Positions 54,354 to 63,983 of a stretch of 64,000 bases of DNA are shown here, in pieces. The position numbers and the translations under genes were made by a program. The notes under the pieces were generated by a model. The model was not told the origin of the DNA. It saw only the letters and a list, made by a program, of their open reading frames with translations, and ran no database searches. The DNA is taken from contig JAXMCI010000008.1 of assembly GCA_046349435.1 (NCBI GenBank), forward strand, positions 1-64,000. The letters are read 5' to 3'. This stretch comes from JAXMCI01 sp046349435 (lineage in GTDB: Bacteria > Pseudomonadota > Alphaproteobacteria > Dongiales > Dongiaceae). Each line of letters opens with the position of its first letter. Within the stretch, counting starts at the first letter, position 1.

Positions 54354-55283
54354 TCACGCGGGATCGTCGTCGTAGACGTAGTGGAGCTGCGTCTTGGTGT
54401 TGAGGATGTAGTAGGCGGCCTGCTGCACCTTCTTTCCCGCGTCGTTGTAGAAGGGGAAGTAGGACCACATCCAGAAGCTGTCGCCGGTCGGGTTGGCCCG
54501 ACCGCCGCCCTGCTGCAGCCAGCGCTTCCACAGCCGGTCGATGTTGCAGTGGTGCAGGTAGAAGATCGGGTCGCGGGCCGCGGTCTGCGGCTTCAGCATG
54601 TAGCCGCCGATGTCGACGTGGATGGTGTCGTGCGGCGTCGATTCGAAGCCGCCATGCGGCCCCATCTGGGTCGTCGCGTTGACCTTCAGACCGCCGAAGC
54701 TGACGCCGGACCAGCTGGAGGTGAAGAAGTTGGTCAGGCCGAAGGAGGTGGTGGTGTCGACGTCCTCGGCCGGCAGCTCGCCGCCGGCGTTGATCGCCGC
54801 CGCCCGCTGCGCGACGTAGAGCGGGTTGGTCGCGTCGGCCGGCGTCAGGCAGGCCGTCGGCAGGGCCCGGCAGGCCGGGTTGGCCCAGTTCCAGTAGGGC
54901 AGGGTCAGGGTCGGGTCGCCGGAGGCGGCGCGCAGGATCTTCTCGAAATAGAAGAGGTACATGCGGTGCCAGGAGAAGAAGAAGTAGCTGCCGTGCCGGC
55001 ACTGGTTCCAGATCTGGCCCGAGGTGATCTGGTCGAAGGTGCCGTGGATGTTGGCCTGGTAGATCCAGCTGGTCGGATCGGTCGCCGGCCGCGACATCAT
55101 CACCGCGATGCCGTTGCGCAGCGAGGCGATCTCCGGCCCGGCGGGATCGAGGGTGAAGATGTCCTTCCGGACGAAGGGCGTGGTCTGCGCCTCGCCGCGG
55201 CGGCCGCGCAGGCAGAAGGGTGCCGCGACGGCGGTCGCCGCGCTCGCCTTCAGGAATAAACGCCTATTGAGTGAACCCGCCAT
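54354..55283 (-). CDS. Tat-exported tyrosinase (type-3 copper oxidase)
   Basis: A 309-residue dicopper oxidase. The N-terminus MAGSLNRRLFLKASAATAVA carries a twin-arginine motif (NRRLFLK), so it is exported folded. CuA ligands are H80 (ANIHGTF), H97 (NQCRHGSYFF) and H106 (SWHRMYLF). CuB ligands are H218 and H222 (TPHDTIHVDIGG) and H244 or H245 (FYLHHCNIDRLW). C95-x-H97 fits the Cys-His thioether seen in many tyrosinases. It oxidises phenols and/or o-diphenols to quinones. It lacks its own C-terminal lid domain, which is encoded by the next gene. ATG 55283 has a GAGGGG ribosome site. It is the first gene of a minus-strand operon reaching to 52725. Confidence 0.93.
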   Translation of the reverse strand: MAGSLNRRLFLKASAATAVAAPFCLRGRRGEAQTTPFVRKDIFTLDPAGPEIASLRNGIAVMMSRPATDPTSWIYQANIHGTFDQITSGQIWNQCRHGSYFFFSWHRMYLFYFEKILRAASGDPTLTLPYWNWANPACRALPTACLTPADATNPLYVAQRAAAINAGGELPAEDVDTTTSFGLTNFFTSSWSGVSFGGLKVNATTQMGPHGGFESTPHDTIHVDIGGYMLKPQTAARDPIFYLHHCNIDRLWKRWLQQGGGRANPTGDSFWMWSYFPFYNDAGKKVQQAAYYILNTKTQLHYVYDDDPA

Positions 55284-55555
55284 GTCGATCCCCTCTGTCC
55301 CTGGGTCAGAGCCGCCAGCAAGCCGTCCGTCCGATCGGTCGGGGCCGATCGGCAGCCCCCGCTCCGGGACGTCCCGCCGGCACCCACGAGAGCCCGGCAC
55401 TTCGCGGCCAAGCCCGGCATCCGGCTCGAGGTTGTCGCCTCGGCCGGCACGTTCAACATTTCTTAACCCTTTCGAGTTCCGGGCTTTCGCCGGGGCTCCG
55501 GACATTCCCACCGAGCATGCTAGACTGTGCCGCCGGTCCGGCTTGCAGGCCCGCC

Positions 55556-56947
55556 ATGCGCTCGCCCAGAACCTCTCGTCCTTCTCCCCTTCCGCTCGCC
55601 GCGCGCGCCGCCATGCAATGGCTTTCTGGGATCGTCTTCCTGACCCTTTCCGCGGCGGCGGCGGCGCCCGGCCTGGCGGCCGATCCGCCGGCCGACGCCG
55701 CCAGGCTGACCGCGGCGGTCTGCGGCCCGCGCAAGAGCTGCAGCATCGCCGAGCTGCTGCCGGCCGGCCGCGCGGAGGCCGGCCAGCCGCTCGCCGTCGC
55801 CGAGGTCGCGCTCGGCCTGGCCGACCGGCCGGGGGAGGCGCCGGCCGAGGGCTGCCGGCAGGCCGACGACGAGGAGGGCTTCGACGGCGGCCGCGAGTAC
55901 TGGCTGGTCGAGGGCCAGCGCGCGCCGCGGCTGCTGCTGCAGCTCTGCAACGACGGCTACGGCGCCGCCGGGATCGGCGGCGACGAGGTGACGGTTTCGG
56001 ACAACCGGCTGGTGCACCTGCAATATGGCGGCTCCAACGACCGCTGGGAGGAGACCGAGGCGGTCGGGCTCGTGCCGCAGCGCACGCTCGGCACCGAGAG
56101 CTGCAGCTACCGCGCCACCGAGGCCGGCCAGACGCTGCTGACCCGGGTCGACGTGCCGCGGGCCACCGGCTTCTCGCTGGCCACCGACGACGCAGCCGGC
56201 GGCGGCGACACGGCCGAGCAGCAGGATTGCGACAGCCTGCGCCAGGCGATGGACCGCTCGCTCGGGCCGCGGCCGGGCCTGCTCGCCGGCCAGGACCTGC
56301 TGTTGCCGCAGCTCGCCGCCGATGCCGAGGCCCCGGCCGAGTTCCCCGAGGGCACCGTGCTCGGCGGCTGCGCCTCGAGCCTGACCACCGACGGCGGCTA
56401 TGCCGTCCAGGGCATCGCCGATCCGGCGCGCCCGGCCGAGCTGCGCTTCGTGGCGCTCGACCAGCGGACCGTGGTGATCCAGATCGCCGAGCCGCGTCCC
56501 GACGCCGGACCGGCCAAATCCTGGGTCGGCACCGACCATGTCGAGATCTGGACCAGCGCCGACTTCACCGGCCGCCACCGCCCGGACCCGGCGCAGCTCG
56601 GCCAGATCGGCGTCGGGCTCGACGGCAAGGCGTGGCGCGGCGTCGGCAAGGCGAAGCTGCCGGCGGTCGCCCGCTGGACCGGCAAGGACGCCATCGGCCG
56701 CGCCGTGGTCGTGCTGAAGCTCTCCTGGTCCGGCGAGGATGCGCTGCTCGGCGGCATCCTGCTCGCCTACTCCCAGGCCGAGGGCGGCCGCCAGGCGCGG
56801 CTGGTCGCCACCGCGCCGATCGCCCGCAACCGGCCGAGCTTCCTGCCCGGGCTGGCCGGGCTGCCGGTGGCCTGCGGCGCGGTCGGGAACCGCTGGGAGA
56901 TCACCGCCAATCCCGGCCTGCTGCGCGGCATGGCCCTGGCCGAGTAG
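55556..56947 (+). CDS. Secreted hypothetical protein
   Basis: Not recognised. A 463-residue exported protein. From ATG 55556 the leader is MRSPRTSRPSPLPLAARAAM, then the hydrophobic stretch WLSGIVFLTLSAAAAAPGLA; ATG 55613 is an equally possible start. It is rich in cysteines in pairs (CGPRKSCS, CRQ, QLCND, ESCSY) that suggest disulphides. It has beta-rich stretches such as EVTVSDNRLVHLQYGGSNDR, RTVVIQIAEPRP and HVEIWTSADFTGR, the last resembling ligand-binding or carbohydrate-recognition modules. A TAGACT box about 35 bases upstream of ATG 55556 may be its -10. It diverges from the tyrosinase operon over 272 bp. Confidence 0.7.
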   Translation: MRSPRTSRPSPLPLAARAAMQWLSGIVFLTLSAAAAAPGLAADPPADAARLTAAVCGPRKSCSIAELLPAGRAEAGQPLAVAEVALGLADRPGEAPAEGCRQADDEEGFDGGREYWLVEGQRAPRLLLQLCNDGYGAAGIGGDEVTVSDNRLVHLQYGGSNDRWEETEAVGLVPQRTLGTESCSYRATEAGQTLLTRVDVPRATGFSLATDDAAGGGDTAEQQDCDSLRQAMDRSLGPRPGLLAGQDLLLPQLAADAEAPAEFPEGTVLGGCASSLTTDGGYAVQGIADPARPAELRFVALDQRTVVIQIAEPRPDAGPAKSWVGTDHVEIWTSADFTGRHRPDPAQLGQIGVGLDGKAWRGVGKAKLPAVARWTGKDAIGRAVVVLKLSWSGEDALLGGILLAYSQAEGGRQARLVATAPIARNRPSFLPGLAGLPVACGAVGNRWEITANPGLLRGMALAE

Positions 56948-57028
56948 GCGGCCCGCCGGCAGCGGCCTCCGCCCGGCCTCCGCCCGGCCCGCTTGACCCG
57001 CGGGCGAACCGCCGGCTAGATCGGCCGC

Positions 57029-57574
57029 ATGGCCGAGCAGACCATCATGCTGATCCGGCACGCCGAGAAGCCGGGTCAGGATTGGCCCGGGCCCGGCCTG
57101 ACCGAGCATGGCGCCGAGGATGCGGCGGGGCTGGTGGTCCGCGGCTGGCAGCGCGCGGGCGCGCTGGCCGCGCTGCTCGCCGCGCCGCGCGGGCCGCTGC
57201 GCCGGCCGCAGCGGATCTTCGCCTCCCACCCCGACAAGCCCGACGGCCGGCGCAGCCTGCGGCCGCTGCAGACCGTGCAGCCGCTGGCGGCGCGGCTCGG
57301 CCTCACCCCCGACACGCGCTTCACCCGGGGCGACGAGGAACCGCTCGCCGCCGCGGCGGCCGCGGCCGGCGGCGCCGTGCTGGTCAGCTGGCAGCATGAG
57401 GGGCTGCCGGCGCTCGGCGCGGCGCTGGCCGGCGCCGACGCCGCCCTGCCCCGGAGCTGGCCCGATCGCTGCTACGACCGGATCTGGCTGCTGCGGCGCG
57501 CCGCGGCGGGCGCGCCCTGGTCGTTCGACGACCTGCCGCAGGGCCTGCTCGCCGGGGACGCCGCCGCGCCGTGA
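57029..57574 (+). CDS. Histidine phosphatase superfamily protein
   Basis: A 181-residue protein with the phosphohistidine motif LIRHAEKP (residues 8-15), the GLTEHGAEDAAGLV segment and the LQTVQPLAARLGL helix typical of the phosphoglycerate-mutase/SixA-like branch. The second catalytic histidine is probably in SWQHEGLPAL near 121-125. Its stop overlaps the GTG start of guanine deaminase (GTGA), so the pair is translationally coupled. It could act on a small phosphorylated metabolite, perhaps purine-related, but the substrate is unknown. Confidence 0.78.
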   Translation: MAEQTIMLIRHAEKPGQDWPGPGLTEHGAEDAAGLVVRGWQRAGALAALLAAPRGPLRRPQRIFASHPDKPDGRRSLRPLQTVQPLAARLGLTPDTRFTRGDEEPLAAAAAAAGGAVLVSWQHEGLPALGAALAGADAALPRSWPDRCYDRIWLLRRAAAGAPWSFDDLPQGLLAGDAAAP

Positions 57575-58886
57575 GCCCCCTGCGACGCGGCTGATCCGCG
57601 GCTCCGTCCTGCAGTTCCGGCACGATCCCGGCGCGGCGCCCGATCCGGCCGCCTGGGACTATCGCGCCGACGCGGTGCTGCACGTCGCCGAGGGCAAGGT
57701 CGCCGGCCTCTACGACGCCGCGGCGCTGCCGGCCGGGCTGGCGGAATCCGCGCCGCTCGACGACCATCGCGGCCGGCTGATCCTGCCCGGCTTCGTCGAC
57801 ACCCACATCCACTCCGCCCAGGTCGACGTCATCGCCTCCTTCGGGGCGCAGCTGCTCGACTGGCTGGAGCGCTACACCTTCCCGGCCGAGCGCCGCTTCC
57901 GCGATCCGGCCCATGCCGCCGAGGCGGCCGAGTTCTTCCTCGACCGGCTGCTCGGCAACGGCGTCACCACCGCCTCGGTCTACCCCACGGTGCACCGCCA
58001 GTCGGTCGACGCCTTCTTCGCCGCGGCGGAGCGGCGCGGGCTGCGCATGCTGGCGGGCAAGGTGATGATGGACCGCAACGCGCCCGAGGGGCTGCGCGAC
58101 GACGTCGCCTCGGCCGAGGCCGACAACCGGGCGCTGATCGAGCGCTGGCACGGGCACGGCCGGCTCGGCTACAGCCTGACGCCGCGCTTCGCCGTGACCT
58201 CGAGCGCGGCGCAGCTCGCCATGACCGGCCGGCTGCTGGCGGAGCGGCCCGAGCTGCACCTGCAGACCCACCTCGCCGAGAACCGCGACGAGATCGCGCT
58301 GATCGCCCGCCTGTTCCCGGAGAGCCGCTCCTATCTCGACGTCTACGACCGGGCCGGCCTGGTCGGGCCGCGCAGCATCTTCGCCCACTGCATCCATCTC
58401 GACGACGCCGACCTGGCGCGGCTCGCCGCGGCGGGCGGCGCCATCGCCTTCTGCCCGACATCGAACCTGTTCATCGGCAGCGGCCTGTTCCGGCTGGAGC
58501 GGGCGCGCTCCGCCGGGATCCGCGTCGGCCTCGGCACCGACGTCGGCGGCGGCACCTCCTACTCGATGCTGCAGACCCTGGCCGAGGCCTACAAGGTGCT
58601 GCAGCTCAACGGCGAGAACCTCAACCCCTGGCGCGGCTTCTACCTCGCCACCCTGGGGGGCGCCGAGGCGCTCGGGCTCGACCACGCGATCGGCAGCTTC
58701 GCCCCCGGCAAGGAGGCCGACCTGGTGGTGCTCGACCTCGCCGCCACGCCGGTGCTGGCCCGGCGCACCGCGGCCGCCGCCACCGTCGAGGAACGGCTCT
58801 TCGCGCTGATGATGCTGGGTGACGACCGGGCGGTCGCCGCGACCTACGTGCTGGGCGCACCGGCCTATCGCCGCGGCGCCGGATAG
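57571..58886 (+). CDS. guaD: Guanine deaminase (one-base frameshift at the start)
   Basis: Zinc amidohydrolase turning guanine into xanthine, about 438 residues. Metal motifs are the HxH of FVDTHIHSAQVD near 82, THLAENRDE near 234, HCIHLDD near 270 and the aspartate of GLGTDVGGGTSYSM near 322. The start is GTG 57571, which overlaps the upstream stop. As written it reads only eight codons before a stop. If the C5 run at 57576-57580 had one more C it would read MSPPATRLIRGSVLQF, an ideal N-terminus. The missing C is probably a sequence error; otherwise no start codon precedes the RLIRGS segment. Confidence 0.9.
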
Positions 58887-58914
58887 CGCCGCGGAGCCGG
58901 GGGCGGGGGAGGCG

Positions 58915-59856
58915 ATGGGCGCGGCGGTTCTCGAGGTCACCGATCTCCACAAGTCGTTCGGCGCCGTGCCGGCGGTGCGCGGCCTCAGCCTCGCCGTCCG
59001 CCCCGGCGAGGTGTTCGGCTTCCTCGGCCCGAACGGCGCCGGCAAGACCAGCACGCTGCGCATGATCCTCGGCATGATGCAGCCGGACGCCGGCAGCATC
59101 CGGCTGTTCGGGGCGCCCTGGTCGCTCGCCGTCCTGCCGCGGCTCGGCTACCTGCCGGAGGAGCGCGGCCTCTACCGCCGCATGCGCGCCGCCGACGCGG
59201 TCGCCTGGTTCGCCCGGCTGCAGGGCCTCGACCGCCGCACCGCGCGGCGGCGCACCGCGGCGCTGCTCGAGCGGCTCGGCCTCGCCGCGGTCGCCCGGCG
59301 GCGCATCGACACGCTGTCCAAGGGCATGGCGCAGAAGCTGCAGCTCGCCACCGCCCTGGCGCACGAGCCCGAGCTGCTGATCCTGGACGAGCCCTTCTCC
59401 GGCCTCGACCCGATCGCCCAGGAGGCGGTCGAGGCGATGATCCGCGAGCAGGCGGCGGCCGGCCGCAGCGTGCTGGTCTCGACCCACGGCATGGCGCTCG
59501 CCGAGCGGCTCTGCGACCGCATCCTGATCCTGCGCCGCGGCGAGACCGCCTTCGCCGGCAGCGTCGCCGAGGCCCGCCGGCTGCTGCCGCGCCGCGTCCG
59601 GCTCGAATGCGGGCGCGACCTCGGCTTCCTCGCCGCGCTGCCCGGGGTGCGCGCGCTGCACCCGCCGGCACCCGGCGGCGAGACCTGGGAGGCGGTCCTG
59701 GGCCAGGGCGCCGAGCCGGGGGCGCTGCTCGCCGCCTGCATCGCGGAAGGCGCCGTGCCGACCCGCTTCGACGCCGCCGAGCCGAGCCTGCACGAGGTCT
59801 TCGTCGCGGTGGCCGGCGGCGACGCGGCGCCCGACCCGCGAGGGACGCCCGCGTGA
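58915..59856 (+). CDS. ABC transporter ATPase (NatA-like)
   Basis: A 313-residue single-domain ATPase: Walker A GPNGAGKTST, Q-loop region YLPEERGLYRRM, signature LSKGMAQKLQL (the reduced LSKGMxQK form typical of NatA/DrrA-type exporters), Walker B LLILDEPFSGLDP and switch His in STHGMALAE. A C-terminal domain of about 80 residues (about 232-313) is typical of this group. ATG 58915 follows GGGGGAGG. It forms an operon with the next permease and a Sel1-repeat gene. It powers an ABC-2 exporter; substrate unknown. Confidence 0.93.
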   Translation: MGAAVLEVTDLHKSFGAVPAVRGLSLAVRPGEVFGFLGPNGAGKTSTLRMILGMMQPDAGSIRLFGAPWSLAVLPRLGYLPEERGLYRRMRAADAVAWFARLQGLDRRTARRRTAALLERLGLAAVARRRIDTLSKGMAQKLQLATALAHEPELLILDEPFSGLDPIAQEAVEAMIREQAAAGRSVLVSTHGMALAERLCDRILILRRGETAFAGSVAEARRLLPRRVRLECGRDLGFLAALPGVRALHPPAPGGETWEAVLGQGAEPGALLAACIAEGAVPTRFDAAEPSLHEVFVAVAGGDAAPDPRGTPA

Positions 59857-59866
59857 GGCCCGCTCC

Positions 59867-61165
59867 ATGAAGCAGGTGCTGCAGATCGCCGCGCGCGAGC
59901 TCGGCCAGTATCTCCGCACCCGCGGCTTCGTGATCAGCCTGCTGCTGGTCCCCGCCTGGATCCTGCTGCTCGCCCTGCTGCGGCACGGGCCGGAGGGGCC
60001 GGGGGGGCCGCGCGCCTATGCCCTGGTCGACGCCACCGGCCGCTACGCGGCGGCCTTCGACCGGCCGCTCGCCGACGGCATCGTGCGGGTCGAGCCGCCG
60101 GCGGCGCTGCTGCCGGCCCTGTCGGCGAAGGATCCGCAGGCGATCCGCGGCGTGTTGCTGGGCGGCCGGCTGACGCCGGTGCCGATGCTGCTCGCCATCG
60201 TGCCGCGGGACTTCTCCGCCGCCGCGCCGACGCTCGAGCTGTGGAGCGACGGGCCGCCCGACCCGATCCTGGCGGCGCTGCTGCAGGCCCGCGCCGAGCA
60301 GGCGCTGCGCGCCGAATCGATCGCCGCGGCACCGCTCGACGCGGCGACGGCTGAAGCGCGGCGCGGCCCGCCGGTGGCGATCCGCGCCGTCGACGCGGCG
60401 ACGCCGGCGACGGCGGTCCGCGCCGCCGCGCTGCGCCGGGTGCTGCCGGCCCTGGTCGCGCTGCTCACCCTGCTCGCCGCCCTGACCATCGCCGGCCAGC
60501 TGCTGATCGCGGTGGTCGAGGAGAAGTCGAGCCGGGTCATCGAGCTGCTGCTCGCCGCCACCACGGCGCGGCGGCTGATGGCGGGCAAGCTGCTCGGCGG
60601 CGCCGGAGCCGCGCTGACGCTGACCGCCGCATGGCTCGCCTGCGGCTTCGTCGCCGGCGCGCTGCTGGTGCCCGGCCCGGCGGCCATCTTCTGGAGCACC
60701 GCCGGCCAGCCCGGCACGCTCGCCGAGATGCCGGCCGTGCTGCTCTGCGCCGTCACCGGCCTGGCGCTCTACGCCGCCGTCTTCCTCGGCGTCGGCGCCA
60801 TGGCGCGCAACCTGGCCGAGGCGCAGTCCTATCTCGGGCCGCTGCTCTTCCTGCTGCTGGGTCCGACCGCGATGGCCCCGGCCCTGCTGCGCGCTCCGCA
60901 CGGCATGCTGGCGACGCTGCTCAGCCTCAGCCCGCTGCATGCGCCCTTCATCCTGATGCTGCGCCTGCCCTACCTCGAGCCCTCGGCCGGGACCATCGCC
61001 ACCTTCGCCTGGATGCTGGCGAGCGCCGCCGCGGTGATCGCCCTGATGGCCGCCGGCTTCGCGCAGGCCATCCTGCCGGGCGAGGCCGCGATCGGCATCG
61101 CGGGCCAGCTCGCCCGGCTGCTGCGGCGCGGCCGGCGCGCGGCTGAGAGAGAGGGGGTCCGGTGA
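59867..61165 (+). CDS. ABC-2 type permease (NatB-like)
   Basis: A 432-residue inner-membrane permease. One N-terminal helix (about 22-37) is followed by a large extracytoplasmic domain (about 40-190) and then five to six C-terminal helices. The ABC-2/NatB marker VVEEKSSRVIELLLAATTARRLMAGKLLG lies near 222-250, after a helix (LVALLTLLAALTIAGQLLI). It pairs with the ATPase encoded 10 bp upstream. Its stop overlaps the Sel1 gene start. Homologues export Na+ or drugs. Confidence 0.92.
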   Translation: MKQVLQIAARELGQYLRTRGFVISLLLVPAWILLLALLRHGPEGPGGPRAYALVDATGRYAAAFDRPLADGIVRVEPPAALLPALSAKDPQAIRGVLLGGRLTPVPMLLAIVPRDFSAAAPTLELWSDGPPDPILAALLQARAEQALRAESIAAAPLDAATAEARRGPPVAIRAVDAATPATAVRAAALRRVLPALVALLTLLAALTIAGQLLIAVVEEKSSRVIELLLAATTARRLMAGKLLGGAGAALTLTAAWLACGFVAGALLVPGPAAIFWSTAGQPGTLAEMPAVLLCAVTGLALYAAVFLGVGAMARNLAEAQSYLGPLLFLLLGPTAMAPALLRAPHGMLATLLSLSPLHAPFILMLRLPYLEPSAGTIATFAWMLASAAAVIALMAAGFAQAILPGEAAIGIAGQLARLLRRGRRAAEREGVR

Positions 61166-62823
61166 TGGGGAAGCGGGCATCAGGCTGTCATGGCGCGCTG
61201 CTGGCTGCGCTTCTGGCGCTGGCCGCGCTGCCGGCCGCCGCCGACGAGAGGGCGACCGACGCGGCGCTGCTGCAGGCTGGCGCGGCTGCCGCCGACCAGG
61301 GCGACGCCGCGACCGCCTTCGCGCTCTTCCGACGCCTGGCGATCGAGGAGGTCCCCGAGGCGCAGCGCCGCCTCGCGGCGCTCATCGAGGCGGCACCCGA
61401 TGCCCGGCCGACCGACTGGCGCGAGGCCGCCTACTGGTACGGGCGCGCCGCCGGGCTGGGCGACGGGCCGGCGATGATGGCGCTGGCGTCGCTGTGGAGC
61501 GAGGGCAAGGTCGGCACCATCCAGGAACTCGGCAAGAAGGTGCCGTGGCAGGGCGAGGCGGTGCGCTGGCTCACCGCCGCCGACAGGGCAGGCGTGCCCG
61601 AGGCGAAGCCGGCGCTGGACGCACTGGCCGAGCGCGCGCCGCTCGGCGCCGCGCTGATCCGGCGGGCCGACGGTGACGACGCCGCAGCTCGCGCCGCACT
61701 GCAGGCGCTCGCCCGCGGCGGCAGCCTCGAGGCCGCCTACTGGCTCGGCGCGATGACCGAGGCCGGCGAGGGCGGCCCGGCCGACCCGCCGGGCGCGATC
61801 CGCTGGTACGGCGAGGGCGCGCATTCCGGCGAGCCGCACGCTACGCTGGCCCTCGGCCGGCTCTACGAGACGGGCGCCGCCGGCGTGCCGCCGAACCGCG
61901 ATCGCGCCTTCCAGGCCTACAGCGCCGCCCGGGCGCGCGGCATGGCGGCGGAGGCCGCCGCCGGGATCGGCCGGCTCGATCTCGAGAAGCGCAGGATCAA
62001 GCTGCCGCCCGGGCTGCCCGGCGCGCTGCGCGCCGTGCAGGAAGGCGAGGCCGGGCTCGGCATCGCCCTGCTCCGCCCGATGGCGGCCAAGGGCGATGCC
62101 GACTCGCAGTACTGGCTGGCCGCGCTGCTCGGCGAGGGCCGCGGCGGCGAGCGCGACGAGGCGATCCGCTGGTACCGGGCCGCCGCCCTGCAGGGCGACA
62201 GCGAGGCCGCCTACCAGCTCGCGCTGCTGCTGGCGCCCGGCCGGGGCCTCGACCAGCGCGGCCGCAGCCTGGGCGATGCCGCCCTGATGGTGCGCTGGCT
62301 GACCCGGGCGGCCGAGGCCGGCCACCACGACGCGGCGCTGGCGCTGGGCGGCGCCTACAACGACGGCACCGGCGTCGCCCGCGACGCCGCGGCGGCGAGC
62401 CGGTGGCTCGGGCGGGCCCAGGAGATCGAGGCGGCGCTGCCGCTGCTCACCCGCCCGACCTGCGTCGAGGACGCCGCCGCGCCGGCCCTGCTGCCGGCCT
62501 TCCTCGCCTGCAACCGCGGCGATGCGGGCGCCGTCGGCGGCATCCTCCTGCCGCTCGCCGCCGCCGGCGACGCCCGTGCCCAGGCCTGGCTCGCCTACCT
62601 GCTGACCGGCGCCACGGGCGGCGGCGGCTTCAACCCGATGCTGCGGCCCAACCTGCAGCGCGCCGCCGCCTGGTACGCCAAGGCGGCGGCCCAGGGCCTG
62701 CCGAGCGCGATGTACGACTACTCGGTGCTGCTGGCGCACGGCGCCGGCGTGCCGCCGGACGAGGCGACCGCGAAGCAGTGGGCGGACGAGGCGGCGGCAG
62801 CCGGGTTCAAGCCGCCGCAATAG
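61165..62823 (+). CDS. Sel1-repeat (TPR-like) secreted protein
   Basis: A 552-residue protein with a signal peptide (MGKRASGCHGALLAALLALA, cleaved near PAAADE) and repeated Sel1-like pairs of helices of 36-38 residues: AAYWYGRAAGLGDGPAMMAL, AIRWYGEGAHSGEPHATLAL, YWLAALLGEGRGG, AIRWYRAAALQGDSEAAYQL, AAASRWLGRAQEIE and AAAWYAKAAAQGLPSAMYDY. Such arrays mediate protein-protein binding, often at the envelope. ATG 61165 overlaps the permease stop (TGATG) and has GAGGGGG seven bases upstream; the GTG 61162 just before it is less likely. It may help assemble or regulate the exporter encoded with it. Confidence 0.88.
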   Translation: MGKRASGCHGALLAALLALAALPAAADERATDAALLQAGAAAADQGDAATAFALFRRLAIEEVPEAQRRLAALIEAAPDARPTDWREAAYWYGRAAGLGDGPAMMALASLWSEGKVGTIQELGKKVPWQGEAVRWLTAADRAGVPEAKPALDALAERAPLGAALIRRADGDDAAARAALQALARGGSLEAAYWLGAMTEAGEGGPADPPGAIRWYGEGAHSGEPHATLALGRLYETGAAGVPPNRDRAFQAYSAARARGMAAEAAAGIGRLDLEKRRIKLPPGLPGALRAVQEGEAGLGIALLRPMAAKGDADSQYWLAALLGEGRGGERDEAIRWYRAAALQGDSEAAYQLALLLAPGRGLDQRGRSLGDAALMVRWLTRAAEAGHHDAALALGGAYNDGTGVARDAAAASRWLGRAQEIEAALPLLTRPTCVEDAAAPALLPAFLACNRGDAGAVGGILLPLAAAGDARAQAWLAYLLTGATGGGGFNPMLRPNLQRAAAWYAKAAAQGLPSAMYDYSVLLAHGAGVPPDEATAKQWADEAAAAGFKPPQ

Positions 62824-62841
62824 ACCTCGGCCGGGAAGGCC

Positions 62842-63852
62842 TCAATTCCCGGGCACGATCATCGGGTGGACGACGAACAGCTCGCGGGCGGCGGGGTCGA
62901 CGGTGACCTTGACCCAGTGGATGTTGGGGCTGCCGAAGGTCTCCAGCCGGGTGAAGTTCTCCAGCAGGTCGGACTGCTTCAGCAGCGGCTTGTCGACCTT
63001 GAAGAAGTGCGTGTCGCCGTGCACGAAGAGGACCTGGCCGTCATAGGCCCTGGTCTCCTTGACGACGGCGTCGAGGAAGGCGGTGTAGCCGCTCGAGCCC
63101 GCCGCCTGGCGCTCGTCGAGATCCTCGGTCTCCGGCAGGTCGAAGCCGGGATCGGCCTGCAGCACCAGCACGAGGCCGCGCAGCTTGTCGCGCCGGGCCT
63201 GCTCGAAGGCCTCGTGGACCCACGCGATGTTCGCGGCGTCCCGCTCGGCGTACTCGGCATTGTCGGCGGCGCATTGCGCCGGGGTGCGGGCGCTCTTGGC
63301 GGTGCAGTCCTTCTCGCCGACCTTGTTGTTGTTGCTGCCCGGCACGTTGAGCCCGACGAAGACGATGCCGCCATGGACGAAGCGGAGGTTCTCCGAGAGC
63401 TTCGCGCCCGGCTTGCCCTGCTGCGCGAAGGCGAGCTTCGCCGCGCCGAAGCTCTCCGGCGCGGCGAACATCGCCTGGCGGAGATGGGCCAGCCGCTCGA
63501 GATTGTCATAGCCGCCGTTGTTGGTGCGGTGGCAGTCGGTCCACTCGTTGTCGCCGGGGACGTAGATCAGCGGCTTGGTGAAGCCGTTGAAGAAGGTCTT
63601 CGCCGTATCGAAGACGTCGTCGGTGCATTTCGAGCTGCCGTCCTTGATGTCGCCGTCGAAGATGGAGAAGGCGACGTCCGAGGCGTTGATGTCCTTCTGC
63701 AGCGCCGGCATCTTCGCCTCGTCCTTGGCCTTGGCGTAGGGCATGTCGCCCCACAGCCCGAAGCTGAATCCCTGCGGATCGGCGGCGGCCGCCGGCGCGG
63801 CGGCGAGCAGGAGCGGGAGCGCGAGGGCGGCGAGCCGGCGGGTGGTCTGCAT
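62842..63852 (-). CDS. Secreted calcineurin-like metallophosphoesterase
   Basis: A 336-residue exported protein. The signal peptide (MQTTRRLAALALPLLLAAAP) is followed by a phosphoesterase core: FGLWGDMPY (near 33), SIFDGDIKDG (near 62), YVPGDNEWTDC (near 97) with the metal-bridging D and N, and VLFVHGDTHFF near 268. The first motif has GDMPY where the usual form is GDxHG, so one metal ligand differs. The cluster of Asp and Asn in PGDNEW resembles secreted or periplasmic nucleotidase-like forms. It converges with the Sel1 gene, with 18 bp between stops, and may act on an environmental phosphoester. Confidence 0.82.
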   Translation of the reverse strand: MQTTRRLAALALPLLLAAAPAAAADPQGFSFGLWGDMPYAKAKDEAKMPALQKDINASDVAFSIFDGDIKDGSSKCTDDVFDTAKTFFNGFTKPLIYVPGDNEWTDCHRTNNGGYDNLERLAHLRQAMFAAPESFGAAKLAFAQQGKPGAKLSENLRFVHGGIVFVGLNVPGSNNNKVGEKDCTAKSARTPAQCAADNAEYAERDAANIAWVHEAFEQARRDKLRGLVLVLQADPGFDLPETEDLDERQAAGSSGYTAFLDAVVKETRAYDGQVLFVHGDTHFFKVDKPLLKQSDLLENFTRLETFGSPNIHWVKVTVDPAARELFVVHPMIVPGN

Positions 63853-63983
63853 CTTGATCCCCTGTCGGTACGGAAGCGGCAGCGAAGCATAGGGCGGACC
63901 CGTGTCGGATCCGTGACAGCCGCGGCGGTTCCCGGCTAAGGTCGCGCCGGCCGTCGGGTGGGCGACGGCGGGGGACTGACGTC

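Noticed and set aside
55108..57399. 763-codon plus-strand frame over the secreted protein and the phosphatase
   Set aside because: Shadow frame with Arg/Pro/Ala bias, out of frame with the two supported genes.
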